Shown piece by piece: positions 37,601-47,599 of a stretch of DNA of 64,000 nt. This stretch comes from Theobroma cacao. Taxonomy: Eukaryota > Streptophyta > Magnoliopsida > Malvales > Malvaceae. The stretch lies in the NCBI RefSeq assembly GCF_000208745.1, contig NC_030858.1, positions 16,600,258 to 16,664,257 on the forward strand. The letters run 5' to 3'. The notes under the pieces were generated by a model. That model was given only the letters and a program-made list of their open reading frames with translations, did no database searches and was not told where the DNA came from. Position 1 is the stretch's first letter, and every line of letters starts with the position of its first letter. Both the position numbers and the translations under genes were made by a program.

Positions 37601-40600
37601 TAAGCAACAAGCTTTACTCTTGTTTTAAATACCTCTAATAAGTGATCATAAGGAATTATTAGAATTTATTAATTAAGTGCTCCCTTTGTCCCAATTTGTT
37701 TGGACTTGCAAAAACTTAAAAAAAAAACTTTTAAGTTTATTTGTCTTTCTCAATAATATTTCTTCTTTGCCCTAAAAGGTTTTGACATATAACATAACAA
37801 AAACTAATATTAAATATATATCTGTTTTGCAACAGCAGACTTAGAATATACAAAAAGGTATGAGAATATTGAAAATTAGATGGAGAGAATAGATAATTTG
37901 GATGATCGCTTGCAATGTTTTTCATGATAAGTGGTTCCATTTAGCTGGCAATGAAGTTTCTTTGAATTTTAAATGTTAAATCCTTTTTGGGATAAGATCC
38001 AAATTTACCACTCTACTTAGGGTGATGGACCAAATTTAATCCCAGTTTTGAGCGGGTGCATTTTGACTTTTAATTTGGTAGAAAAATGGTCAGCAGTTAA
38101 TGGTAAAAAAAAAAAATATTTTGTGAGGGAGCAAAGGAATATTCCATGTAATATGCTACGAAATATTCCTTTACCATTAACTTTGGACCATTTTTGACAA
38201 AATTTAAAAAGTACAGTGTTGAAATTGCATCAATTTAAAAATAAGTGGTAAATTTGGTCTATCACTCTAAGTAAAGTGGTTCATTTAGACTTTATCCCAA
38301 TCCTCTTCATCTCAAAGTTACTTCACTGATCAGAGAATGCACATTGTTAGGGTTACATGATTGCCTCTTTATTGTTACATGTGAAACCTTTTCTGAATCT
38401 GATGCTATGGCACATGTAGGGTGATTGAAAATGAGTACTTAGGCCTGAGAAATGGCATATTGGATCAATCAGCTATACTGCTTTCAAGCCATGGTTGTCT
38501 AACCTACATGAACTGCAAAGTAAGTCACTATTGATAATAATTTCAGAAATAAATTATCCAAAAAAAATTCAGAAATAACAGATCCTTCTTTGTTTTAATG
38601 TGGTTTAACTTTGTTACTTTTGCACTGCTTAATTAGTCTGATGGACTTCCTGTAATTTAGTTATCACGCAGATCTATGGCTATATTTTACTCTCATATTT
38701 GTATATATGTTTGAAATCATTAATTCTATGTCTTTGTTGCTCCTCAGTTCTACTGAATTATTCTATCATTGCATAAACATATATGTACAATATCATTTTT
38801 TTTTATTATTGCCAGTTGTACTACCAAATTAAATTGACAAAAAGATGCACTTTATTTAACTGTAAAGCATCACCTGTTAAAGTTTTTGCTAATTAATTGA
38901 GAGGCACAAGAAATAAAAGATCTTTTTTTTCTCTATCATAGGCTATGTTTGTGAGTTAGAAGAATACTAGGACATCGAAAATATTTCATTTTTGGACCTT
39001 TCAATAATTGCTTGTCTACCATATTGCTTGAGCTGTCTACATTTGGTCAGATGCTTCTCCCTAAGCCACTGTCTACATTCATTTATTACTCTTTTACAAG
39101 ATTTCCTTTCTCTATAAATTGATAAACCTGGGTCTTATCTACAAACGGATGATGTTTTGCTTCAAAATAAATTTGCTTTTAGAGAATTTGCTGTACTTCT
39201 CACTCACTTTGATTGTTAATGTTTTCTTTGCAATATAATTATGATCAAATTATTAATGTTTACTTTTATTCTTATATTATTTTTGTAAAGTCAAGGCTGA
39301 ATTTATTTAACTTGTTCAAGCAACATGGTATCTCATTAAATGTAGACTACAGAACACAAGCTTATACACCCACTGAATTTTCTAAAGGATCATGAGACTG
39401 AACCACAGAAAGGCTACAAAATATTACTAGCATTTTCAGGACTGAGGCAAGCTTTGACCAGCAACCCTGGATACAATTCTCGTGTTGCAGAATGTCAAGA
39501 AGCCGCCAAAATTCTTCTGCAGTATGACTCTTGTTCCCTCTAATTGAGAACCCTGGAAATTTTCAACTATGATTTTGGTTTTTTGGTTGCACATATCTTC
39601 ACCTTGTCCTCTTAGCTTGTGAGACAGTTGTGTTCATGTTAATTTCAATATTGAATCACTTTTTGATTGAATGATTATGAACGGAGAGCATTTGAATTGT
39701 TTCCTTGATAGTGTTGACTGGGGGGAGTTAATATATTGTTTAAAACTTCAGAGATATTTCATATCCCCTGTTAAATGTTCCAACTTGTTATGAACAGAAT
39801 GCATAAAGATGTTCAATGCATGGCACTATTCCTCCTTTTCTTACAAAACCGAAAGTTGTCTGGGTCCACACTCTGCAGGGAAAAATTTACACAACTAATA
39901 GCATTAAATGAAATCAACATCTTTTGTAGCCTTGTTTCTGACTTCACACATATCTTTCACTAAGATAAACATGATATTTCCATTTTTCAATAGACTTTAA
40001 CATTGTGCACCATATGTGTAATATTACTGTTTATGAGGATCATGTCCTGGTTCATATTGTTTCATCCTTTTCTTTTGTTCTCTGTTTTCTGTTTTGCAGT
40101 GCTGCTGGAAATGGTGAACTGGAGCCGTTCCTTTGCAATGGCTAGTACTTGACCCAATTTTCTCTGTGAATTTGAACTTCCTTTCAATTTTTTGATTTGC
40201 ACAATGAATTAAATTTCTTTCTTCCCCTCTTTTGAACAGTTGAACCAGAATCTTATGAAGCTTACAAGGTAAACATCAAACATATAAACTCTGATTTTTG
40301 AAGCTGAGAATTTTTGCTCCATTTCTTTTTATCAGTTAAATAGTTATGTTTTGAATGTATTCTATTTAATTGCTTATCCTATTAGAAGAGTAAACTTTAA
40401 GTTCAATACTTCAATTCACTAAATAAGATTTCTATTTCTCACTATTAAATAGTTAGAGGAGTGCAGAGTGCATAGATTCATGACTATATTACTATTAATA
40501 AACATTGCAGTTTGTCGTAAATGAGGTGTCTATTCACCTCATCCTTGAATATAAACTTATGATGTAGCACACAGACAGGACAAAATAGAGTATGAGAGAG

Positions 40601-42399
40601 AAAAGAGTAAAAGAGAGAGAATGAGATATAAAGAATTAAAAGAGAAAAGATTTGAAGAAATTTCTCAACTGGATAATCTATCAAAAGCTCCCTGGATATG
40701 AAAATTACATAAGCATTTACGTAGATCCTAAATACTCTTCTTAGGATTAAACTTCAACAAAGAAGACTAATTAACTTAGACTATGAGCAAAATAAGCCTA
40801 ATAATCTGATAGCCAAGAAATAATAAACCTAGCTTAAAGTACCTGAAATAACATACTTTCCCTTGTGAATGAAAACTCAGATTACATAACAAAGGAAAAG
40901 AAACAGCAATTCTCCATGTCTAAATCAACCTTCTACCTCATCAGTAGATTGGTTATCCATTTTCCTTTTTGGTAGAAGAGATCACTATGTCTCAAACATA
41001 AGATCTCTACCTAATCCCGACAAGGTGGTAGATAGGTTATATTTGATGTATATAATGCTAAGCATCCATTTGTTGACTTAACATGCTAAGTTTGTTCACA
41101 ATTTTGTTTCTATATCAGTATCTCCTTTCCTTTGCAGGTCAAACTGGAACCAAATCTAGCCAGAAGAGCAGAGCATTATTTTTCAGAGAATATGAGAGTT
41201 AGTAAAGGTACAACTGTGTTATCACACTTTCATAAATTTTTCTGATCTATGTAATGGTCTCATGTAGATATCCATGTTGTTATAAGGCTTATCAACTACT
41301 ATGGCATTGGTGTAATGGTTATTCCAGGATTAGAGGCTTGGGCTTCAGGAGAATTGAGGCAGTTTGGACAGCTAATGTCGGCTTCTGGTCTAAGTTCTAT
41401 TAAAAACTATGAATGTGGTATGGCATACCTCTTTTGTTCCATAGTTGCATCACCCTGCCCCTAAAATTCCTAAAAGTTGCCAAGAAAGCACAAAAACAAT
41501 AAAGAACTCATATTCATATTTGCCATTGAAGCCCATTTGAGAAGACACAATAATCATACCTTGAGAAACCTTTATCTCATTTTCATATATAATAATATAA
41601 ATAGGCTTTTCTACCATTCTCAGTTTCGATACTTTTGTAGTTAATTAATTATATTATTCTTAACTGGCTTGGTGAGGTGGGTGTTATAGACACCTGATGG
41701 TTGAATTATTTCAAGTTCTAATACATGCTCTGATACTGGTTCTAAAGGACATGAAAATTTTGTGTTTGACGATTGCCGTAATATATGAAATGCTGCAACC
41801 ATTTCCTGTGTCCCTTCCCATGGTCCAATTACCAAGAATATTTTTTGTTCAACTCAAATGCATTTATGACTATTATTTAAGTTTAAATTTGAATTTAAAG
41901 CTTATACTATTTCAGACTTGAGAGTTTTACTTGTATTTTTCACGGAGTCAATTACAGCTTTAAAACCTTGAACCGTCAATTTTCCCTTCACTGTCTCGAT
42001 AAAATGTGGAAAGAGTGAAGTGCTGATGGAATTTCCTATTGACTATAAAGCAGTTTATTTATTTTTTATCTTTTAGGTTTGAGTTTGTGACTCTGCTAAA
42101 ATGCCTACTTAAAATTATTCAACTATTAACTTGGATGAATATATGAATGTCAAGGTTGTGAGCCACTAATTCAACTATATGAGGTCCTATTGAGGGCCCC
42201 TGGTGTATTTGGAGCTCGGTTCAGTGGTGCTGGATTTAGGGGTTGCTGTGTTGCATTGGTAGATACTGATTGTGTAGCAGAAGCTGCAAAATTTGTCAGG
42301 GAAGAATATCCAAAGCTCCAGCCTGTGTTGGCCAGCCAATTGAACCCAGATACTGCTGTCTTGATTTGTGAAGCAGGTGACTCTGCTCGTGTAATCTGA
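29742..42399 (+). CDS. GALAK: Galacturonokinase (GHMP kinase family), 14 exons
   Basis: Exons: 29742-29774, 30228-30341, 30447-30518, 31854-31897, 32687-32840, 33308-33373, 35485-35564, 38420-38519, 39346-39521, 40100-40140, 40240-40268, 41138-41207, 41328-41417, 42155-42399. They total 1314 bases, an open frame of 437 residues plus TGA, with all phases agreeing. Domains: GHMP motif 1 'RICPLGAHIDHQ' at residues 38-49, the phosphate-binding loop 'GLSSSAA' at 155-161, a likely catalytic Asp at 203 in 'GILDQS', and motif 3 'GARFSGAGFRGCC' at 376-388. The family makes sugar 1-phosphates from ATP. The 'ICPLGAHIDHQ' form and overall length (about 424 in Arabidopsis) fit galacturonokinase better than galactokinase GAL1, so the expected reaction is galacturonate to galacturonate 1-phosphate in the cytosol, feeding UDP-galacturonate for pectin. 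The start was chosen from the first ATG after the TATA box; codon 4 is also Met and could be used. No signal peptide. The start of exon 9 is the least certain boundary. No in-frame stop or missing motif seen. Confidence 0.9.
30082..30098 (+). repeat. G-run in intron 1
   Basis: G6-A-G10 on the coding strand of intron 1 (29775-30227), a compact candidate for a G-quadruplex or simply a polymorphic homopolymer. Confidence 0.85.
30519..31853. other. Intron 3 with CT/CA simple repeats
   Basis: GT-AG intron. It contains pyrimidine-rich runs near 31394-31420 and a compound (CT)n(CA)n tract at about 31652-31692. The open frames at 30607-30914 and 30990-31187 (minus) show no domain and are not annotated as genes. 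Confidence 0.75.
33374..35484. other. Intron 6, no gene recognised
   Basis: A 2.1-kb GT-AG intron. Open frames at 33423-33626 and 35124-35387 have no recognisable domain. The middle part (33900-35050) reads somewhat less AT-rich than true intron DNA and may be an old insertion, but I found no terminal repeats. Confidence 0.5.
35965..36065 (+). repeat. tRNA-derived SINE-like relic in intron 7
   Basis: An A-box-like 'TAACTCAATGG' (35968-35978) is followed, about 30 bases on, by a good B-box 'GGGTTCAAATCC' (36009-36020), the spacing of an internal RNA polymerase III promoter. The cloverleaf stems do not pair well, so it is not a working tRNA gene. A SINE head or a tRNA pseudogene is more likely. 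The 3' limit is unknown. Confidence 0.45.
37031..37086. repeat. Poly-G tract with internal 25-N gap, intron 7
   Basis: Twenty G, 25 N, then eleven G and 'cggg' on the coding strand. The gap lies inside the homopolymer, so its size was presumably estimated from read spans and the true tract may be longer or contain other bases. Confidence 0.9.
37676..37960. repeat. Possible Stowaway-type MITE fragment, intron 7
   Basis: The segment from 37679 begins 'CTCCCTTTGTCCCAATTTG', close to the conserved terminal repeat of Stowaway/mariner MITEs (CTCCCTCCGTCCC...). The matching inverted end was not found within the next 300 bases, so the element is truncated or the likeness is fortuitous. Confidence 0.35.
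37989..38298. mobile_element. Foldback (Mutator-like) MITE in intron 7
   Basis: A 310-bp element beginning GGGATAAGATCCAAATTTAC and ending in the inverse of GGGATAAAGTC...; the two halves are imperfect inverted copies for about 150 bp each. Flanks are 'aatccttttt' (37979-37988) and 'aatcctcttc' (38299-38308), an 8-of-10 duplication that fits the 9-11-base target duplications of Mutator-like elements. It lies in the intron before exon 8, with no effect on the reading frame. Confidence 0.75.
40141..40142 (+). promoter_or_regulatory. GC splice donor of intron 10
   Basis: Exon 10 must end at 40140 for the frame to join exon 11, which leaves 'GCTAGT' instead of GT at the donor, with a normal AG acceptor at 40238-40239. 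GC-AG introns are a minor but normal class. The 99-base intron length is typical for plants. Confidence 0.75.
40269..41137. other. Intron 11, possible inserted repeat
   Basis: GT-AG intron. The stretch about 40510-41090 has a purine-rich region (40580-40660) and looks unlike neighbouring introns. It may be a decayed LTR or other insert, but no terminal repeats or target duplication were found. No gene. Confidence 0.35.
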
Positions 42400-42846
42400 T
42401 TAACTAGTCACTTTTCATCTTTTAACACTATATGTTGTTTTATTCATTGATTTAATCATACTCAATCCTCTTTATCATCTCAAACTACGAGTTTGCATGA
42501 AATATAACACGAATTTTGATTTATATTGCAATGTTATATCCTCTGCTAGACTACCAAGGTTGATTCACTTTGACACTCTGAATTTTTCTGTTCTCAGTTA
42601 ACAACTTTAACTTTTAGTTTTTATCTTTATAAACTTAGGATCTGTTTGTTACACTTTTGTACTGTTTTCTGAGTTTTGTTTTTTTGTTGTCAAAATTTTT
42701 ATTTTTCCTTTTCTTTTCAAAAATATTTAAAAGAAGAAGGTAAATAATGTTGTTAAATGTCGCAAAAATAATAACGAAGTTATCATAAGCATAATAGTTA
42801 AGAAATAAACATAGTTTTAACAAATTAAAAATAATACACTATATTT
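42400..42846. other. 3' flank of the kinase gene
   Basis: AT-rich. It should contain the 3' untranslated region, but no canonical AATAAA stands out within the first 100 bases after the stop. No ORF of note. Confidence 0.5.
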
Positions 42847-43210
42847 TAGAGGTGGCAAACCTGACACAACTAGACAAACTCGCTTGAACCCTAACTCGAT
42901 GGAACCCGATTATAAAAAAAAGTCAATAATTAAATCAGTCTAAATCTAATTTGAAATGATTTGAACTTGCATTGATCTGAATATGAAATGACTTGAAATT
43001 GAATGATTCTAAAAAATAATTTGAAATGATCCGAATTCGAATAATTTGTCCAAATTCAATTGAATTTAAAATGAACTGCACTTGAAGAACTAGAGTGTCA
43101 AACTCGAATGAGATGACCCTGCGATGATGCAAAATCAAAACAATTCGTACCCAAAATGACCTAAAACTAAAATGATCCAAATTCGAAAATGATCCAAATT
43201 GCCACCTCTA
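42847..43210. mobile_element. MITE with TAGAGGTGGCAA terminal inverted repeats
   Basis: 364 bp bounded by TAGAGGTGGCAA and its inverse TTGCCACCTCTA. The interior is a degenerate array of 'natgatccgaattcgaa'-like units on the plus strand, the pattern of a short-motif MITE. A clean target duplication could not be fixed because both flanks are AT-rich. Open frames on the minus strand (42935-43180, 43135-43317) are translations of the array. Confidence 0.65.
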
Positions 43211-43560
43211 ATTATATGAAAGGGTGAATTACCCCTACCCTTTATGTTTTGATTATAATTCATTTTTGATCGACTAGTGTCAAAAATGGACACTCTGTCA
43301 CAAATTGCTGGACACAAAAGTCTTACTGTTAGTCCATCTTTAGAGTTTCTATTTATTTAATGACATAGCATTAATTTTTGAACAATTTTATCCTTTTCGC
43401 ATCATAAAAACAGGAAGTGTAGGTTTTGAAGTTAAAATTCACAGTCTAAAGCTCCTCTAAAGTCAGATTTCATTGCTTAGAATATAATAAATAAATGTAT
43501 TAGTTGTAGTAAAATGCATTATTAATGTAAAAACTGAGTTTGAAAATTACCTTTTTATTA
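43211..43560. other. Intergenic, nothing recognised
   Basis: Between the MITE and the Mutator-like pseudogene. No ORF, repeat or RNA feature seen. Confidence 0.5.
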
Positions 43561-43569
43561 CTTCCCACA

Positions 43570-45520
43570 AGAACTCTAGGGTAGGTTCTTTTATTCTGGC
43601 CAAGCTTAGAGCAAAAAGTGCATCTGATACTGCTCTTCCTTCTAGCATTCTAGTCTCCAATTAATGCTTCCTAAAGTTCCATTTTTCATGTCTATCAAGC
43701 ATACGACGAAGTAATGGAGGTTCCACTGGATCAACTTGACCTCAAAACTCAGCCATGGTGATATCAGGTATAAGGTGAATGAACTCATTATATGCCAACA
43801 TGAAATTTTCTTTGGAGTAATAATTATCACAATAGAGCTCAATATCACCCTTCTTGTAAGTAATGCATGCTGTTGCATACTTACGAGCTTGAAATCTGCC
43901 AAAACCTTACATGGACAAGTCCAAATTCCTTGTTGCAAGTTCACCACAAAAGTCCTTCCACCTTCAAATACAATAAACTCACTCTCACTAGCAAGCACAA
44001 CTTTGCAAAACCTAACACTGTACTTAACTCAATCTAGTTTCTTCCTAATTGCTGGAGTCATCATCATGTCCCATGTACAAGCCTTCACATTTTTGTCATG
44101 AATCCTTTTGATCAGCTTCAGTGCAGTACCCTTTAATAGTGGACTATCTTGCTTCTAACACTATTAATCCACTAATTGAAGCTCTCAGTTATGTTGCTGG
44201 TTACATAATCACTTTTTACATTAGGATCAAATGTATGCCTAGCCCTTAATGTGTGTGGTTTTTCCATCAACCACTTACATGCCTCACCATTTTAAGCCTT
44301 AATCTTCATCATTACTTCATTCCAGTCCCATTGATTAGAAGCTTTAACAAGTTTCTAGAAGTTTTTCTTCAAATCCAAACCCATAAACTTTTACTTAAAA
44401 TTATTGGACAAATGCCTACCACACCTTCTTTGACTTGCATGTGCCATGACTTCTATGATGATTTCATCTAGCCTTAACTATATAACAAAATTGAAAAAAT
44501 TAATTATTCAAATCACTAAAATAATTAGTGAAAAATAATATATGGAATCAGTTTACCTTTTGACCATCACTCATTAATGTCAAAGGTTTGTTGAAGTTCC
44601 TAATGACAATATTCAATATTTGCAAAAACTATGCCCGTGCATCACCATTTTCTAGTTCCATAATAGCAATAGCAATAGGTAAAAGTCCACAATTCCCATC
44701 AACGGTTATAGCTGGTAACAGAGTTCTTCCGTAAGATCCTTTTAGGTGGCATCCATCAACATCAATAAAAGACCTATTTCCATTAGTGAACCATTTCTTC
44801 ATGGCTTCAAAAAAGAAAAAAAAAACTTTTAAATGTAGGGTTGACTCTAATTTCAAACCTTTCTAAGTACATGATGACAATGCTACTAAGATTAGTATCC
44901 ATCACCATTTGAGCATTTAAAATAAAAGAATTTGTATAACCTAGCATGATTTCCTTGAGATTCTTCTCTGACTTTTTTTTAACCATCTAAATCTTCTTAG
45001 GATTCATTATCACACCATACTTCTTAGTTAATTCATGCTGCATTAAGTTGTAAGACATATTGGGTTTAGAATGCACCTGAGAACCTAACTTCTAGCTATT
45101 TGAACATTTGTTGCTACAACATGGTTATTACTCACTTTTATCCAAGTGTGTTCACCTTCTAGTTTTATGTCTTCCTATACAAAATAATTGATCATGTGCT
45201 TCAATTACAACCATTCCCGTTATAGTACGTTGTATACTTAGTCTTGTCATTTTTAGCCTTATCTAAGTCAATTCCTTCTTAAATCATATAGTCTGTCATG
45301 ACTTCCCTAGAATGAGTAACATTGTTAAACAACATATTCTGGACTAGCCTCACATTTCCAAACTCATTAGGTACATAAGGAATACTAGTCATATATCGAT
45401 CAATAGCTTTACCCTCCCAATCAGAATTAGAACTTCCTTGATTCTGCTCTTTAACATTATGAATGATTTTTTTCTTTTTCATTCCTAGCCTCAAGTATCA
45501 AATCAATATCCATACTTGAG
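43570..45520 (-). pseudogene. Mutator-like (MULE/MuDR) transposase pseudogene
   Basis: Minus strand. Blocks in order: an N-terminal 'FNNVTHSREVMTDY' MuDR-type block (about 45290-45340), a 'HELTKKYGVIMNPKKI' stretch (near 45000), the transposase core 'FIDVDGCHLKGSYG', 'LLPAITVDGNCGLLPIAIAI' with its DDE Asp in 'DVDG' (within 44629-44856), then a zinc knuckle near 43575-43640. The knuckle reads 'CTFCSKLGQNKRTY', so the metal-binding His is Gln and the last Cys is Tyr. Many stops and frameshifts separate the blocks. MULE transposases cut and paste elements with long inverted repeats; no terminal repeats were found. Plus-strand open frames at 43736-44101 and 44253-44471 are shadows. Confidence 0.75.
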
Positions 45521-45594
45521 ACATTAATTCCTTTTTCCTTATTTGTGTCCCTTGAATGATTTTTACTCATTTTCACAATTTTTTTCCATGAAAT

Positions 45595-46620
45595 TCTTTC
45601 CTAATAAGGTTTTAATAAGATATATTCTTAATACAATAGATATTCAAGGGAGAGTTTTATGAATATAAGCGTGAATGTCCATTATGTTATGACCTTAGAA
45701 GTTTAGATCAAGTCAAATAGCCTAACATGCTAAATACAAGAAGTGTAATCTGATTTAAACTCTTAGATTTGATTATATATATCAAAATTTAGATATAGGT
45801 TAAATTGGATTAAGATTAAGATTTAAGGGGTTATTAACTTATAAATAAGCCCCTCACTTCATTTGTAAAGACAGACTTGAATTAGATTGTCTTTTTTCCT
45901 CTAAATACTTTCTCTCATAATTGTTCTTTCAAATTATATTTCATAACAATTTTTAGTTTATTAGTTAGAAATTCTTATTAGCTAGCTTGAGAGGATACAA
46001 ATTTTTTTAACATCTTTTTAAAAAATTAATACTTTGTTTTTTCATTTAAATTATTATGATATAACTTTTTACTTTTATTCTTACACATTTAAGTCAAGGA
46101 TATAAAAAGTGACATTTCAAATATATTTATTGTTATCCTTATTTTCATACACTTACATTAAAATTTTAAAAATATTAATTGCTTAACATTAACATTTTTA
46201 ATTTACCACTTAATAGTTCTTGCTTACTAATTTGAGGGAATATGAATTAGATTACAATGTGTTAAAAAAAACTTATATTATATTATATATAATANNNNNN
46301 NNNNNNNNNNNNNNNNNNNNNNNNNNNNNNNNNNNNNNNNNNNNNNNNNNNNNNNNNNNNNNNNNNNNNNNNNNNNNNNNNNNNNNNNNNNNNNNNNNNN
46401 NNNNNNNNNNNNNNNNNNNNNNNNNNNNNNNNNNNNNNNNNNNNNNNNNNNNNNNNNNNNNNNNNCTTAAGGTTTTTTTTATAATTAAAAAAATTAATAA
46501 TACAAAAAATAAAAAAATTAAAAATTAAAAGTATAGGAAAATGAAAAAACATACTAAAAAATAAAGAAATACAAAAAATAATAAAAATACAAAAAAATAA
46601 AAAATACAAAAAATACTATT
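45595..46620 (+). mobile_element. Copia 3' end, putative LTR and shared AT-rich segment (copy 2), with gap
   Basis: Matches 28362-29040 from about 45600 to 46275, beginning before the polypurine tract ('aagggagag', near 45646-45654), crossing the putative LTR start near 45655 and continuing in the same order. After the 171-N gap (46295-46465) an A-rich tail resembles 29160-29345. Its upstream neighbour is the MULE relic rather than copia pol, and its downstream neighbour is copia integrase, so the segment is not in canonical element order. Confidence 0.65.
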
Positions 46621-46985
46621 CTTCTTGACAATGTTGATGAATTTACATATTAAGCCTTTAATGAATATTGCATATTAGTTGGAATAATTGTTGAATAACC
46701 TGTTGCTTATGTTGATACACAAAATAGTCTAACAGAATTATTTATTAAACACTTCCAACTGATTGCAAAGCCATTACTTATGAAATTCAAACTCCAAATT
46801 TCTACTTGGGAGCATTCCATTTTGCACACAACAACACATACACATTAGACCGACGAGTTATTATAAATTCTCCTCTACATTATTAGTTTATGGTCAGGAA
46901 CCAAATATTTTCCATTTAAAAATTTTTGGATGTGTAGTATATCTCTCAATTGTTCCACCATTACCAATAAAACAAGCTTTTTTTG
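46615..46985 (+). pseudogene. Copia integrase fragment
   Basis: Plus-strand translation shows a catalytic-core block ('DNVDEFTS'-like near 46630), the 'THTQNSLTELFIK'-type block near 46714-46755 and the C-terminal 'YGQEPNIFHLKIFGC'-type block near 46887-46935 ('SPLHY' is followed by a stop). Integrase inserts the element DNA. Both ends are lost and stops interrupt it. It sits right after copy 2 of the copia end and directly before CACTA-type repeats, so its 3' side was probably cut by the CACTA element. Confidence 0.6.
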
Positions 46986-47330
46986 ACGAAATTTTTCGTT
47001 GAAAAAAATTAAAATTCTATTAGAAATGCCTTTTCCCAATGAATTTCCAACTAAAAAATTCGTTGAAAATTTTGTCGATAAAAGCTTTGTTAGAAATACT
47101 TTTTGTTGGAATATTCCATAGGAAAAAATACATAATTCGTTAGTTGTACTGTTTTGTAAGAAATTTAGGGTTGAATTTTTTGTTGGAAAAGCATTTCCAA
47201 TGGAATTCCATTGAAAATTTTTGACGGAATTTTCCCTTGGTGATGTATTTCCAACGGAAATTCTTTTACTAATTTTTGATGGTATGTTCTGTCGGTAATG
47301 CCTTTTAAACAAAAGTTACCAATTAAAATT
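46980..47330. repeat. CACTA-type subterminal repeat array
   Basis: Recurrent short units such as 'gacgaaatttttcgttg', 'ttccaatggaattccattg' and 'ttccaacggaaatt', each a small inverted repeat, spread over 340 bases. This is how CACTA ends look in dicots. The minus-strand 145-codon open frame here (46875-47312) is produced by the array and is not a gene. Confidence 0.6.
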
Positions 47331-47599
47331 TTGATAATAAGTTATCAATTGACATTCAAAATTTATGAGAGAAACACGCATTAAAATTTAAAATTCAAAG
47401 TCAAGGTCATACAATTAAAAATCGTTATAAACACACAATATCTAAAAATGTCAAACACATATGAATATAAAGCTAAATGTGCTATTATATGTCCATACTA
47501 AAAAAGTATCTCAGTCTAACAACAAAAAAGAGACATCATATCATGAAATGTTGCATTCTTATTTACCAAGATTTAAGCTTGAAGTACTCGCATTTCCTT

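Noticed and set aside
42190..42399. 69-codon ORF as an independent small gene
   Set aside because: It is the 3' part of exon 14 of the kinase; the exon begins at 42155 after a splice acceptor.
46220..46609. Long open frames on both strands
   Set aside because: They consist mostly of X from the N gap at 46295-46465.
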